64,000 bases of DNA from Akebia trifoliata (Eukaryota > Streptophyta > Magnoliopsida > Ranunculales > Lardizabalaceae), in NCBI GenBank assembly GCA_017979445.1, contig CM030714.1, positions 44,903,220-44,967,219 on the forward strand, read 5' to 3'. Both the position numbers and the translations under genes were made by a program. The notes below the pieces were generated by a model. It ran no database searches and was not told the origin of the DNA. It worked only from the letters and a program-made list of their open reading frames with translations. Within the stretch, counting starts at the first letter, position 1; every line of letters begins with the position of its first letter. Shown in pieces: positions 11,274 through 23,797 of the stretch.

Positions 11274-14200
11274 ACAATGTTTGTAAACCAAATAACAAAC
11301 CAAAAATTAACATTACACCAAGAAGAAGAGAGGTGTGATGAGGAGTATCAAAATCAACATTAATAGCAAAAAATTAACATTAAAAACACTAAGGAACAAT
11401 GTATCAAACAAGATAGGTGTTAAGGCTAGGGGTCCTTAGATATTTAAGATATGGCACATCCTACCATACGCAAACCATTGAAGGGAGGATGCTTGTAAGC
11501 AGGTGGCACAAACTTTGTATTGGATCATGCTTGATTTAGTGGGAAATGATATAGGTTCTCTACCCTATACACATAAACACAGATGAATATATACCAATCA
11601 ATCAAATTGAATCAACTCACTTGAAATTCTAAAGTTGCTCTCGGTAGTGTAGATAATTTCAAGGCTAAGGCTAGAGCCACTACAATGGGTTACACTCACA
11701 AAAGTCCACAAAACCAACAAACAAGTTTACATTGTTATTGTTCAATCTGTGTAACTTAGGTACAAGCACATAAGAAAATCATAAACGTTAATTATTCAAA
11801 CCTTCCCCCATACGTATTAAGCTAAAACAAATAAGAAAAAGAAGGGAAAAAAAAAACTTACTAGTATAGAAAATATTAAGGCGCACAGGTTTTTGAGATT
11901 TCGAATGTGGTGTTAACTTGTTAAGAAAATTAGGGTGATTCGTGAAATACAAATTATTCAAAACTTGACAAAGTTATTAATAAAAAATTGGATGTATGTG
12001 CCTTCCATAAACATCAATTATTCAAACCTTCCCCCAAACTTATTAAGCTAAAAATATTGGAAAAGAAGAAAAAGAAAAAAGAAAAAAAGAAAAAAACAAA
12101 CTTAATCCAATGCATGAAAACCAAAAGCATGATATAGACCAGCAATCAAAGAAGTTTAATCTTCAAATGTGTGAAAACCAACCAGCAATCAAAGAATTTA
12201 TTCCAAAGCATGATAACCAAATAACACAATAGAACTGATTCAAGCTTAACAGAGAATAAAACAAAGAAATTCACATTAAAACAAAACAAAAAAACATTTA
12301 TGTTCTACAACGCTCAAACTAACCTATAGAGAAAACCTTACCACACCATATTCCGTTTCCAACTGATTTAAGCCATTGAAAGACATAAATTTCTTTAAAG
12401 TTCAAGTTTGATGGAGGTGTTAAACCAATGCAGAAATTAGATCAGAGAAGGCCAAAAACACATCTGGAACTAAGATAGAATCACTTGAAGCAGAAATCAA
12501 ATCGAAAATCTTGATTTTTAAATAAGTTTCCAGGAGTTCGCAGATCGGGTTAGGGTGGTCGTATTCTCTTGTAGGTTATGGGGCTAGCAGATCATAAACT
12601 TCTAGGATTATGGGGATTGCATATCATTGTTCTTCTAGGGTTTGGGATTTTCAATTCAATGAGAGAAAGAGAGAGGAAGAGAACATACCTTACCAGAGTT
12701 GCAACCGTGTCATTCGAACTCCAATTTTTGCAACCATTCATCTTCGAAATCTAAGCGTTGCAAGTCAGCCCTGTCATCTCCCAAACCAAACCGATTCTTC
12801 TCACCTAGGGTTTTAGATTTCCAATATATATATGAAGAATCTAACCGATCCAAAAAAAGAATCCAATGAGAGAGGGGAGAGAGACAGAGTAAAGAGAGGA
12901 GAGAGATCCTACCTTGGTGAGTGTTTTAACTTGGAAACGGATGGTCAGGAATAATCGTTCCTAGTGTGCAGATTAGTCGTTCTTTCACGACTTTCCGCAA
13001 ACATCTTCCTTGCAAGATACCAATTCCGTGATTGGCTCAATCAAACTCGTCAATGAAAGATTTTCATTGACTTTACCAGAATCGCACACCATGTGTAAGA
13101 CTTCTGCAATCACAAGCCGTATGACCTTGCTTCGACCAAGCAGTGCAAATGTGCAATAGTCAGGTCTCGCTCTGGCCCCACAGTCGATGGGTTGCCAAAA
13201 GCCAGAAGCCTCAACACTAAGCTAGACCCTATTGGGGTTAAATCCATCAACAATAACATAGAAACATCAGTCGGCTCGTTATTGATCCATCGTTCGCTGG
13301 AAAACAATGCATGTACCATGACAAAAAAAAAAAGTAGATCAAACTCTTACAGAGATATAGAAAACTCGATTATAATTTGCGTTCTTGGCAAAATCAAAGC
13401 TGCAGATGCACATGCACTATAAAAGATGTAACCTTGTAAAGAAATGTTACTCGTCACTATTATACTTTCAGCTACAGTCAGCGTTGCACCTTACATGAAC
13501 GCTAATAACATACTCATAAGTGCCGCAATGGTAGGAACCTTTGTCATAAAAAATACTAATTAGGCATGAAACCAATGAGGGATGAATCGCAACCATATAA
13601 GGGTAATCAAGATGTGCTAAGAGTAAGGAAATTTTTTATTAAATTTTTTTTTAGTTTCGATATCAAATAAAATGTTTTACTTCATTGCTTGTTTTTATTC
13701 CTTGGTCCTGTGAAGAATTAAGATATGAATTTTATATTTATTTTTTGAGTCGTTATCAATGCACGCACTTGATGTGGTAAGGGCATAGAATCATAAATCT
13801 TTTTCATCGAGATAAACAAGAAAAAAATTTATGACTCTATACTCTTGTCACGTCCGTCGTGTACCAATCATGTGCATTCATCATTATTCTTTTTAAAAAA
13901 TAATTAAAAATGAACCCTAAGTATTAAAGCTGTCAATTAAAATGTTACAATAAAAAGTAAAGAATTTTGTAATGTTCCAAATTAAATAGTGAGTTTTCAA
14001 AACACAACGTTTCTGTTGCATAAAATAGAGTAGAATTGGTCAATTTGAGTTGCTCAATAACCATTTCAATATCGTGTACATTTACATACTGCTGATTTAT
14101 TTAATTCCTTTCTTGTGACGAAAGTGATGGAATAACTTAATTAATTAAACATCTCAGCTTGTTTCAAACTTACACCTATCAAAACCGTCCTCCTAGATCG

Positions 14201-15361
14201 CCAAGAAACCTAATCCTTTATGGCGTCAAATTATTATTTTTTTGTTGATAAAAGAAAATTTATAAGGGATTGAAGCACAATGAAGATAAAGATGCACTGA
14301 TCCTCCAATGAGAAACTTAAAAGGAGTTTCTTGATTTCTCTTCCAAAACAAGTTATCTTGAACCTATGGGGTAAAATTTTTTACCCTCCTTTTCATCCTT
14401 AGGATATATTCTTGTTCAAACTTCTTACCTCACTAAGAAGTTAGGTTTTTTGGGAAGTAGAAGTTCATCTCTTCTTCTCAAACATCCATATATCACCTAC
14501 AAGATATGATTTTTTGGGAAGTAGGAAAGAATGGATTTTTGGATAGAAAGAGTTAGCTTCCAGAGGTTGAAGCTGATGAATTGAAAATGATGTTGATAGG
14601 TTTAAAAACTTAAAAATGATGAAAAATTTAGGTAAAAATCAAAGATTTTCTTGAAGATATTGAAGTCAATGAATTGATGACGAGGTTTAATAAATTTAAG
14701 CTTTCTCTAATTTCAGTGTAAACTCTCCATCTTAAAATGTTAAGGGAGAAATGCTAGTCATATGGAGAGTTGTAAGCTTAAGATGAGTGAGTTTGTTTTA
14801 TAAAAGGGTAGGTCGTGTCGTTAGGTTGCCAATGCAGTGGCCTAGTTGTTTAGGGCACCGCTACTAGCTAGTCGGTCCTAAAATTCTATTTGACCCCAGC
14901 CCGTCTAATGGCCAGGTCTAGTGGGTCATACGAAGTCTAATAAAGATCATCTATATCCAAGCCCAGCCTAGAAAACAAGTATTCGAGCCAATTTACTTAT
15001 GCTGGACTGAATTTCCAACATATACTTTCTTATAAATTATCATACCCTGAATTCTGGATCCACAATTCTACTCATTATCCATGACTAATCTTCTTGTGAC
15101 TCAGGACTCAAGGGTGAGACAAAAAACATTTATTTAATTTATAGATCAAGAATCATCTTTAATTTTTTTTGATACAATAACTTAGTTATTCATTCTTCAA
15201 TTGCCTTTTTCAAATTGAAAACAAAAGAAAAATCATTTATACATGTTGATAAAACATAAGTCACAAAACTTGAATAAGAACTCATCTCCACATTTTTCTA
15301 TAATTTAACATAAGAAAAAGAAATAGAACATGAAAATCATACAAGAATACACACATACACA
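11274..15361. other. Gene-poor stretch, no gene recognised
   Basis: Direct partial repeats lie at 11781-11850 and 12006-12080 (both contain attcaaaccttcccccata/aaact and attaagctaaaa). The segment 12540-13320 is less AT-rich than its surroundings and has open frames of up to 76 codons on both strands, but I recognise no family and cannot connect exons. Around 13750-13870 is a short inverted repeat (catagaatcataaatcttttt / gaaaaaaatttatgactcta), resembling others near 62080. Confidence 0.35.
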
Positions 15362-15393
15362 TACACACACACACACGCGCGCGCGCGCGTATA
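15362..15393. repeat. Alternating purine-pyrimidine tract (CA)n(CG)n
   Basis: A run of CA dinucleotides passes directly into about eight CG dinucleotides, then TATA. The strict purine-pyrimidine alternation over about 30 bp is the sequence type that favours left-handed Z-DNA. It is far from any recognised gene. Confidence 0.85.
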
Positions 15394-18036
15394 ATCAATG
15401 ACAGTAATAATTTCAAACATATTAGGGAAAAAAAAAACTATTCATTATTAATCACACTCTAAGCATAAAATTTCATGATCATCTAAGTATATCACAATTT
15501 TAACATGTTCTCAAATTCTATAATAAATATCTTATTTTAATTGAAAGAGGAAGAAACGAACCTACCTTTTTGAAATGATGAGTATTATATTCGATTTTAT
15601 ATGTTGATTTTCCCACTCTTATCAATGATTATTCCATCTCTAATAATAGCAAATGACCAAGTCTTGATTGAAATTACAGAGGTATTACTTTTTGTAGACT
15701 TCTAATGGAGTTCTAGAGAAATATGTAATCATGATTACTATATTTAAATCATATTATATTTACATATTAAAAAAAAATATTAAATTCCTAAACTCATTTT
15801 ACAAAAATAAAATTTTTCAAAGAGATGGACTCTTTCAAATGTTCAAACCCTGATTAAAATTTTTTTTTTTTTACCAATTTGAACTGATTTTTGACCAAGT
15901 CAAATCAGTTAACTGTCCCCTTAGTTTTGAACATAACTTTAAAACTAGAAAACTCAACTCAAATGTCAAGCAATTTGAGTCAAGTCGAAAACTCACAAAA
16001 GTTGACTCAATTGAGTCAAATAAAATTTTATAAATATTTAAAAATGGTTTAATATTTTAAAATAAATAAGGAATACATTCGTTTTGCTCTCCACAAAAAT
16101 TAGATATATAACTAAATTATTAGGTCGAGTTTTTTTACATGACTAACTTACTGCATTTTCATTTTAACTTTCCCAAATTGACAAGTTGGCTCAATGGTTT
16201 GTCAAGTTCACTCAAAGAGTTGGTTCCATCGAGTTTAGGAACCAAGACACCTCAAAATCCAATTATTTTGTGTTCGTACTTATGAGTCAGGTTTCAAATC
16301 CATTCAACTGAGTTTTAAAAACTATGATTCTGAAACCATCCTTACAAGATAACAAATTAGATGTTTGGTTATGACAAGGGAAGGGCCAGATAATGAGAGA
16401 CATCAACCCCTCACTCCTATGATGGAGATAAGGGAGGGAAAGTTTGATGGTTGATAATACAAGGAAAGATTGGTAATAAGGAATATGGATTGCATGTGAT
16501 GATTGGCGACCCTATGTCCCATTGGACTCATATGGTCGGCGAATTAATCCAATTGCTATATTTGAGCATTTTGGGACCACCACCGACCTATTGTAATAGC
16601 AACTAGATCAAAAGTAAATTATTTGGGTGTATATAGTTTTATCCATACATACTATAGAGGCGATTCCAGGTTTACCTCTATCAACTCTACTCTGTAACTC
16701 TGATGAATGCTCCTTACTCCTCCAGTCATTTGGTGGAACCGGTGTGGTACCCGTCAAGAATTATTCGACGACCAAGTTAGACTAGAAAAAAAGGAATAAT
16801 CAATTCTCACGTTCGCCTCCCCTCTCGATCTCTCTTTCTCTTATAGGGTTTTCATCAATCCCTCAAGAATAGGAATTCCCTCCTTGATTCCTTCAATCAA
16901 GTGATCTGATAATGGAAAATCCCTTATCCAAAAGGAAACTAGATCACTATACAGGGAACAGGTTTTACTTCGTTAATTACTCTAAGATTCTCGGAATCTA
17001 TCTTTCAAATTAGAAAGTCAAAGAATAGATCTAGATCTACGCATGCTTATCAATTTTGTCCTTCTTTGTCGGTAGAACAGACATCTAGCTTCACCCTGAC
17101 TTGTAGTTGAGGGGGATTGGACTGTTGATCTTACCTGGGTACCTCTTACTCGGAGCGGATGTCATTTTGATCTACTTTGACTTTCAACAATATCTAGACA
17201 CATGTAAGGCTTAGATGAGTTACAACTTTTACAGCACATCTTTGAAGGGAAACAAAAAGATGGCTCAGATATGATTATTTCCACTTTGGAGTTTATGTTT
17301 TGTTGGTCCAAAGTCTATGAGGAGTTTAGGGGTCTATTTTTCAAGGATTTTATGCATAACTAGGATGGGATTTGTTGCTCTATTGGTGTTTAGTGTCGTT
17401 TTGTAAGGTCTTGTTAGGTTGGTCATCTCGACCGACCTAATTCTATTATATAAATGAATTACTATTTATCCAAAAAAAACAAACTAACTGAGAGGAAAGG
17501 TAGAGTTGAAAAAAGCTTGAGGTAGAAATAAATGGAAAAACATGATTCATGTGACCCCAAATTTAAGTAGATTCAAAGATTAGTGAATAGATAAATAAAA
17601 AACATTAGTTGTGGGGCTAGACATTTTCCTTTCAAATCTTTCAATTGGATGTTTTAATGGTGACAAAATCATGTGGTCCGCAGTGTAGTCGTGGCCTCAC
17701 ACCAACCTTGAGGATGTCACACAGGGAATCCTAAGGTCAAAGTAAACAATTGCCATACTCCAAGCGTGAAACTGTCTACTCTCTTGAGCCCTAGCACATG
17801 AAAAGGACTATGTGCATTAAATGAACGGTTGGTGTGCAAAAAATGGCATATAAACCATGGATCTGTTAATTTCTGTCTTATGGAACGTGGAATCTCATAT
17901 ACGACCAAGCTGACCACCAATAATAGTAGTTTCGAACCCTATAATTACTTAAGATACAGATCATGGTTAGAAAAAGACATTTGTTAGACTATTTTCCTTT
18001 GACATGATAATACAAATTTAAGGTGATAAATATCAC
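15394..18036. other. Gene-free repeats, with a possible LINE 3' tail
   Basis: No gene recognised. At 15880-16330 are diffuse repeats rich in the phrase gactcaattgagtcaa and a gagttggttccatcgagttt motif that recurs near 51325. The segment 17240-17475 ends in a tatataaatgaattac-type sequence plus an A-run, which could be a LINE 3' end, but no coding motif supports it. Confidence 0.35.
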
Positions 18037-18044
18037 CATATATG

Positions 18045-18388
18045 CAGCGGTAGAGCCAAGATTTTCTTGTAGTGGGGGCAAATTATGATTAGTTGTATAG
18101 TTGAAGGTGAATGATTTTAGAGAGAAATTTAGAGGTTTTTTTGTTAGAAGTTAAAGAAAAGGATATTTAGGTCATTTGCAATTAATATATGAGAAGGCTC
18201 AATCAAGAAACAATATCATTAAAAAAAAAAAATCAGAGGGAGGTCAGGGTGTGGGGGCAACTAGGGAGAAAGGTGAGGGAGTGGGAACAAATGAGACATG
18301 TAATTAGTTGAAAATATAAGAGTGTCTCAAAGTTCTATGAGGATAATTTCCCCCCACTAACTCCTTACTAACTCCATCCCTACCCTTG
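18045..18388. mobile_element. hAT-like non-autonomous element with 8-bp target duplication
   Basis: The left end cagcggtagagccaag and the right end ccatccctacccttg are imperfect inverted ends starting CA and ending TG. They are flanked by catatatg (18037-18044) and catatacg (18389-18396), an 8-bp duplication with one mismatch. An 8-bp duplication with CA..TG ends is typical of hAT elements. It has no coding capacity. A degraded sister lies at 7905-8230, and an end fragment at 48864-48912. Confidence 0.7.
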
Positions 18389-18736
18389 CATATACGTCGA
18401 AAGGGACAAATTTGATGCGGTATATGCCAACCACCACGCGAAGTGTTAGTCACATCATCGATATAAAAGTTGACTATAATAGAGACTCAATAAAAATTCA
18501 AGATATGCAATTCTCTCTGGCCTACCATTAAATTTTAAATTGAAACTTAATTAATTTTGATGTTGGATCATATTTAATAGGCACTCGCTTAAAAAAGAAG
18601 AAGTGAGAGACTAGAGAAAAAGTAGAAATGAGTTAACAATATATTTTTAAATTAGATTTTAATTTTATAATTTATTCATGGATAATCTAAAGAGTAACAA
18701 CAATGATTGCACTCAATTCTTAACTCTTTGGAGAAG

Positions 18737-18957
18737 GAGTAATGATTAAATGACTCTTGCAAGTGACATACTCAATCAACTCTCCTGATGTAACATATGC
18801 TAGAAGCGTAGATTTGTATTTCTTAGGATACATAACTGCACGCCCCTATAGATATATGTGCAGTTGTGTATCCCAAGAAGTGCAATTTTATGATTCTAAG
18901 ACATGTTAACGAAGTCGATTGAATACGTCACGTGGGGGAGTCATTTTATCATGACTC
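18737..18957. mobile_element. MITE family MT1, copy 1
   Basis: An inverted repeat of about 220 bp: the left arm has atgactc...catactcaatcaactctcctgatgt and the right arm is its complement, with acgaagtcgattgaatacgtcacgtgggggagtcat. The centre is a second hairpin (gggatacataactgcac... / ...gtgcagttgtgtatccc). It is the same family as 24577, 28993, 39167 and 53191. Target duplication unclear (ttggagaa / ttggacca). Confidence 0.7.
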
Positions 18958-21269
18958 TTGGACCAGCTCTCTTAAGTAGTGCATCATGTGTGGAGAGAGA
19001 AAGTTCGATAGCATTGGTTGAATTCAGAATTAGTAGTAATTCTTCTTCCAACTTTGAAGGTTTTCCATTTAAAAAAAAACAAAAAAACAAAAAAGCAAAA
19101 AAACCTGTATGAAAAGTTAGTAGGGATTGCCTCAATTTAGAGTTGTAAATTAAGGGATTTTTTCCTTTTTATTTCTTGGTTGATTAATATATTCTTTATT
19201 TATAAAAAATAATTAGAAACAAATTGAGATTAAAATGGTTAAATTGGAAAGCAATTAAATGATTAAAATGACTTCTAGATCGAGCTGTTTAGTCAAGTGC
19301 GACATTCCTCATTCTAAGTTCATAGAAAAACATAGATAGAGAAATCAAAGCTGAGAAGCTATTTTCTATTATTGTTTTTTATTCGTTGAAATAGTCAAAC
19401 CATCCAATGATGGGGCCAGCCTTCGTTTTCAACGCATGACCAAAGAAGGGGGCTGAGCTTGATGTATCACCAAACAACACGTCACGAGTTTCTCCATCCT
19501 TTCAATTTCTCTTCTTCTCATGAGACAATGAGATGTTGGTAATCTATGGTTCTATACAACCAAAAATTGTTTGGCCCACATGGATTACCACATTATCTAT
19601 CCAACACAAAAGGCTTCTAGACTTAATGGTAAAATTCAGATTTAAAAAAAAAACTATTTTTTGAACTTAATCCAAGGGGTTAAAAATGGAAAGCTACCGA
19701 TCTCGTAAAGCTTCCAAAATTCAATGGTAAAAAATAAATTTTATTTTTGGGTGCCATGCATAATTTGAGCTCACTACCCTTTGTAAGGTTTGAAATCTTA
19801 CTAAAGGTGTGTTTGATAAGCAAAAATTTGAACATGAGAATTAGCAACTCTCATAAATTGTTAAAGATTGTGCGTTTGAAAAATTCAATTCACGAGAGTT
19901 GTCAACTCACTAACTACCTAAAATTGAAGCATTTCAACTTTCACCCACCAACTTTCACCTTTTTTTTTTTTTTTCATTTTATTTATTATTACGATACTGT
20001 GAAAAAATAATAATAATAAAATAAATAAATAAATTATAATAAAATTAAAAATAATTAATGATAAAATATATATTATTATTTTATTATAGTAATAAGAAAA
20101 CAAAAAGTAATAAAAATAAATTAATGAAATATTAATAATAATAATAAAACCTATATCACTAATTTTTGTAACTATGAGAAAAATAATTAATAATTAAAAA
20201 AATAAATAATATTAAATAATTAAAATTAAAATTTGAAAAAAATAAATAAATAAACAAGGATTTATGTTCAACCTCAACTAGGAAGTTGGATTTTAAAAAA
20301 TATTTCCTCCAATCTTCCAATGGAGTTGGAGCTTTATATAACTTTTAGGTGAATTCTTGTAAATAACAAAACATAAAAATTATAATTAATATTCATTGTC
20401 AACTTTTAAAAATTGAACTTTCAAGAGTTAACACTTTAATGCGTAACTCTTACGGTCACTTATGAAATAGACACTAAGTACGTTAGGCCAAGCAAAACTA
20501 ACCCATATCATAAAATACAATGACAAATTTCATTCCTTTTATCCCCCTGTACAAAGTGGGGTTGAGATTTAATTTTATTACAATTCTCAAAGATAACTTT
20601 TACGTTATTATCTTTCTTTTTGTTAGTTTTCAAGAATACTTTTCCAACTTTGTTATCATTTCTCTTCTATTCCTTCTCTCTAAGAAAGTAAGAATATCCT
20701 TCCAATTATAGTGTACTTTCTCCTCTTTTCTTTTTCAATTATAACCCTCCAAATTTATTTATCTTTCCTCTTTTCGTCACTTTTTCAATAATACCAATCC
20801 AATTTTATTGTTTTTCTATTTTACTATCTTAATTAACCTCAAAGAGGATGGCCATACTGTTAGCACATGCAAACTTTAGTGTAGTCATATATATATATAT
20901 ATATATATGTCACGAGAAGTGCTAGAATAACAAAGTCAAAACCAAGACCAATGACAATCTTCAAGATTCAAAATTTCAAACTATAGCTTGACCTGGAAAA
21001 TTTGGTGGAGACAAGATTAAACTGTAATTCAGACTTGTATTTGAAGAAAAATTGGAATTGAACATTTTTAACACAAGTATTATGCGGGGAAAAGTTGGTG
21101 TTATTTTCCTTCATTAATTTAGGGTTGTATGATTGCAAGAAATTCACTTTCAAGGAACATGAATACTTAAAAAGAATATAGTTACAGAAAAATGATAATC
21201 AGGAAAAAGGATTTTCTTGTGATATATTCCACTCATGTTTTTTGATGCCACGAGGAAGAGCGTCAAGAG
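18958..21269. other. Very AT-rich intergenic DNA
   Basis: No gene recognised. Long runs of taa/ata units span 19990-20230. An (AT)n tract lies at 20888-20908. Confidence 0.5.
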
Positions 21270-21290
21270 AATATATATATATATATATAT

Positions 21291-21619
21291 AGGGGGGCGT
21301 TCAATGGTAACTTTTTGGCTAAACATTTTTCAAAACATGAGTTAGAGGTTTTAGAATGGGCTGATTTTTGGTGAGGATGATCTCTACGGTGAGGAGATCA
21401 TCCTCACCAAAAATCAGCCCATTCCAAAACTTCTAATCCCATCAAAAACAATTTACAAAAAATGGACGGTCCACGATTTTTCAGCTTATAAACATGGGTT
21501 AGAAGTTTTGGAATGGGCTGATTTTTGGTGAGGATGATCTCCTCACCGTAGAGATCATCCTCACCAAAAATCAGCCCATTCCAAAACCTCTAATCTATGT
21601 TTTGAAAAATGTTTTGCAT
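21291..21619. mobile_element. Palindromic MITE inserted in a TA microsatellite, element 1
   Basis: It is flanked on both sides by (AT)n (21270-21290 and 21618-21632). The two halves are near-perfect inverted copies: gaggttttagaatgggctga and gatttttggtgaggatgatc on the left are matched by their complement at the right end. Each half also contains its own hairpin, because ggtgaggatgatct reappears inverted within about 30 bp. No coding capacity. Confidence 0.75.
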
Positions 21620-21631
21620 ATATATATATAT

Positions 21632-22045
21632 AGGGAGCGGTTCAAGGGCCATATGAGAAAACATATGAAAAAACTTTCGTTTTTCAAAATAAGAGTTAGA
21701 GGTTTTGGATTGAGCTGATTTTTTGCAAGGATGGTCACTATGATGAAAAGATCATCCTCACAAAAAATCAGCTTAATCAGAAACTTCTAAATCCATCAAA
21801 AGTGATTTACAAATTAGTGATAAAAATTGGTTAAAAATCGACGGTCCACATTCTAAATCACTTTTAATGGGGTTAGAAGTTTCGGATTGGGCTGATTTTT
21901 TTTTTTTTTGGATGATCTTCCCATCATAGAGATCATCCTCACAAAAAATCAGCTCAATCCAAAATTTCTAACCCATATTTTAAAATTTTATTAAAAACGA
22001 AAGTTTTTACATATGTTTTCTCATATGGCCCTTGAACCTGACCCA
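21632..22045. mobile_element. Palindromic MITE inserted in a TA microsatellite, element 2
   Basis: Ends gcggttcaagggccatatg and its complement (catatggcccttgaacctg) lie at 21638 and near 22040, again between (TA)n runs. The inside shares the gttagaggttttggat / gagctgatttttt phrases with element 1, so both belong to one family. Two elements stand back to back with only a short TA run between. The target preference resembles what is described for rice Micron MITEs; relationship not established. Confidence 0.75.
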
Positions 22046-22065
22046 TATATATATATATATATATG

Positions 22066-22280
22066 TTAATGAGTCGGCTCAGTTTGATCCATCTAGCTTT
22101 GCCCAACCCAAACAATCAACCTTACCCAATAGGACTAATCCTCGGACTGCACACACCATCCCACCCTATCAGAGGAAACCAGTTAAGTAGTCACCTTTTC
22201 GATGGAGGGGCATATAGACATTGAAAGTCACGATCTGGAGAGCACACCAGTCGCTTCTTACCATCTCAGCTAACCCCGGG
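22066..22280 (-). mobile_element. tRNA-derived SINE, copy 1
   Basis: Read on the minus strand from 22280, it opens with an A-box-like ttagctgagatggtaag and, about 30 bases on, a B-box-like gatcgtgactttcaatgtc, then tatatgcccctcca. The copy at 54637-54795 has the same landmarks in the same order and spacing. These are the internal polymerase III promoter elements of tRNA-derived SINEs. Confidence 0.6.
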
Positions 22281-22591
22281 AGGGTGTTAAGGGAGCTTTC
22301 CTAAGTCAAGCTAGAAAGAGTTTTTCTTGTTATAAATCGACCGCGGTAAAGCTAACAATCTTGATATTCCAGATTGAACGGTTATCTGTGCAAATGTATT
22401 TATATATACTTTTAGAGAGGCTATACCTAATCATCCCAGGCTATATATCTCTGGAAATGATAAATAGCCCATGAAATGTTCTATACTGTACAAAGTATAT
22501 ACCAACCGTGACATAGTGATCGTTGAAAGGTAAGTGCACCCAATATAGATTGAATAAGTGGATTGGGAAATCCATATATGCCAAAAGGTCA

Positions 22592-22594
<3 letters not shown>

Positions 22595-22629
<35 letters not shown>
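22595..22629. repeat. (TC)n microsatellite upstream of VUP1-like gene
   Basis: An uninterrupted TC run of about 35 bp, about 200 bp before the start codon. GA/CT runs in this position are common in plant 5' regions and can bind GAGA-type (BBR/BPC) factors; that role here is inference. Confidence 0.85.
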
Positions 22630-22632
<3 letters not shown>

Positions 22633-22749
22633 CTGGTCTTTTGTTACAACTAACAACTGAGGATTTTAACTTACACAAATCCTTTGGCCCACCACAACAT
22701 TCTACCCATGGACTCATTTTTCTTCTTTTTCTTTAATTGCTTTGTCTAT

Positions 22750-22756
22750 TATATAT
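22750..22756 (+). promoter_or_regulatory. TATA-box candidate for the VUP1-like gene
   Basis: TATATAT lies 71-77 bp before the ATG, and the DNA between is pyrimidine-rich with no ATG, as expected for a short leader. Confidence 0.45.
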
Positions 22757-22826
22757 CTCTCCCAAACTCTTGAAGAAATCTATACTTACAAAATTTCTTT
22801 TATTTTCTTCTTGTTTAATTTGATTA

Positions 22827-23797
22827 ATGGGGGACTCCATGAATTCATCTCTGAAACAAACTACCTCTTCTAAAGGAAAAATTGAATCCAATGAGGAGAG
22901 TGGTTGGACTGTTTATTTTGAAGATTTCTTAGCAAACAAGAATAGAGAATATAGCGAATGTTCTTCTGGTTTTGGGAGATCTTCTTTGGTATCCGATGCT
23001 GCTTCTTGTGCTGCATGGAAGCTCTCCGAAATCAATCGTGTAGCCCAAAACTCTTCAGAGGTGAAACCTCAGAAAAGCTATAAAAAATTAAATTTCAAGA
23101 AGAGAAGAACAAGGATTGCAGATGATGATGATGATGATGCCTTGGAAGATACTGCTAGTTCTCCTGTTAATAGTCCCAAGGTCAGATAAACCCATAATCT
23201 TATTTCTTCTTCTTATCTTTCAAAAAAAATTATTTCTTCTTCTTCTTCTTCTTTTTTTTTCCTCAATCTATAATCTTTTTTTTTCTTCTTTAATAAACAT
23301 ACGCCATTTAAAAATAAGATCTTCAAAGAAAATACAATAATCTTTGAGATGGAAATTTCAAAGACCAATAATCTTTGTGGGTATTCATTCTTATCTGAGA
23401 GGGAAGTTTTATTTACTGTTGTTGCGTTTCTCAATAGGTCAGTGATTTGAAGGATTTAGATATGAACGCAATGAAGAAACATGAACACTTAGATAGTTCT
23501 CAGGTAATTTTCAATATTTTTTAATTTTTTTTAGAGCATTGGGGGTGTAAGTCTTTATTTTATTTTTATTTTGAGGTAGTGGTTGTGTTTGTTGTTAATT
23601 AAGTTGGTTAAATCTCACCAAGTTCATTTGGTTTTGCTTTTTTTTTGAAGGGAAATACTACTGGGCATTGTTCAGAACAGCAAGCAGATGAGATAAATGA
23701 ATTGGGTTTTATTGGAAGGGAAATTGAATATACAGAACTCAAGAAAAGGGGACTTTGTTTAGTCCCTTTGTCGATGTTAGTGAACTACCTTGGATAA
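22827..23797 (+). CDS. VUP1: Vascular-related unknown protein 1 (VUP1)-like, three exons
   Basis: Exons 22827-23180, 23438-23503 and 23651-23797 join in phase 0 with GT..AG introns (257 and 147 bp), giving 188 residues. Conserved blocks in order: EESGWTVYFEDF (24-34), SSLVSDAAS (52-60), KKLNFKKRR (about 86-94), an Asp run followed by LEDTASSPVNSPKV (106-119), and a C-terminal TELKKRGLCLVPLSMLVNYLG, cited as TELKKRGLCLVPLS and MLVNYLG. These match the plant VUP1 family, which also resembles SOB5-like (SOFL) proteins in the SGWTVYFEDF motif. VUP family members are small, probably nuclear proteins linked to vascular development and hormone responses; the basic KKRR block fits nuclear import. No catalytic domain. 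It is the only host gene on the plus strand here. The model is complete and undamaged; assignment to VUP1 rests on recognised motifs, not on a search. Confidence 0.88.

Noticed and set aside
12540..13422. Open frames in a less AT-rich block that might be exons of an unknown gene
   Set aside because: I recognise no family motif and cannot connect the frames by plausible splice sites; kept only as unassigned.
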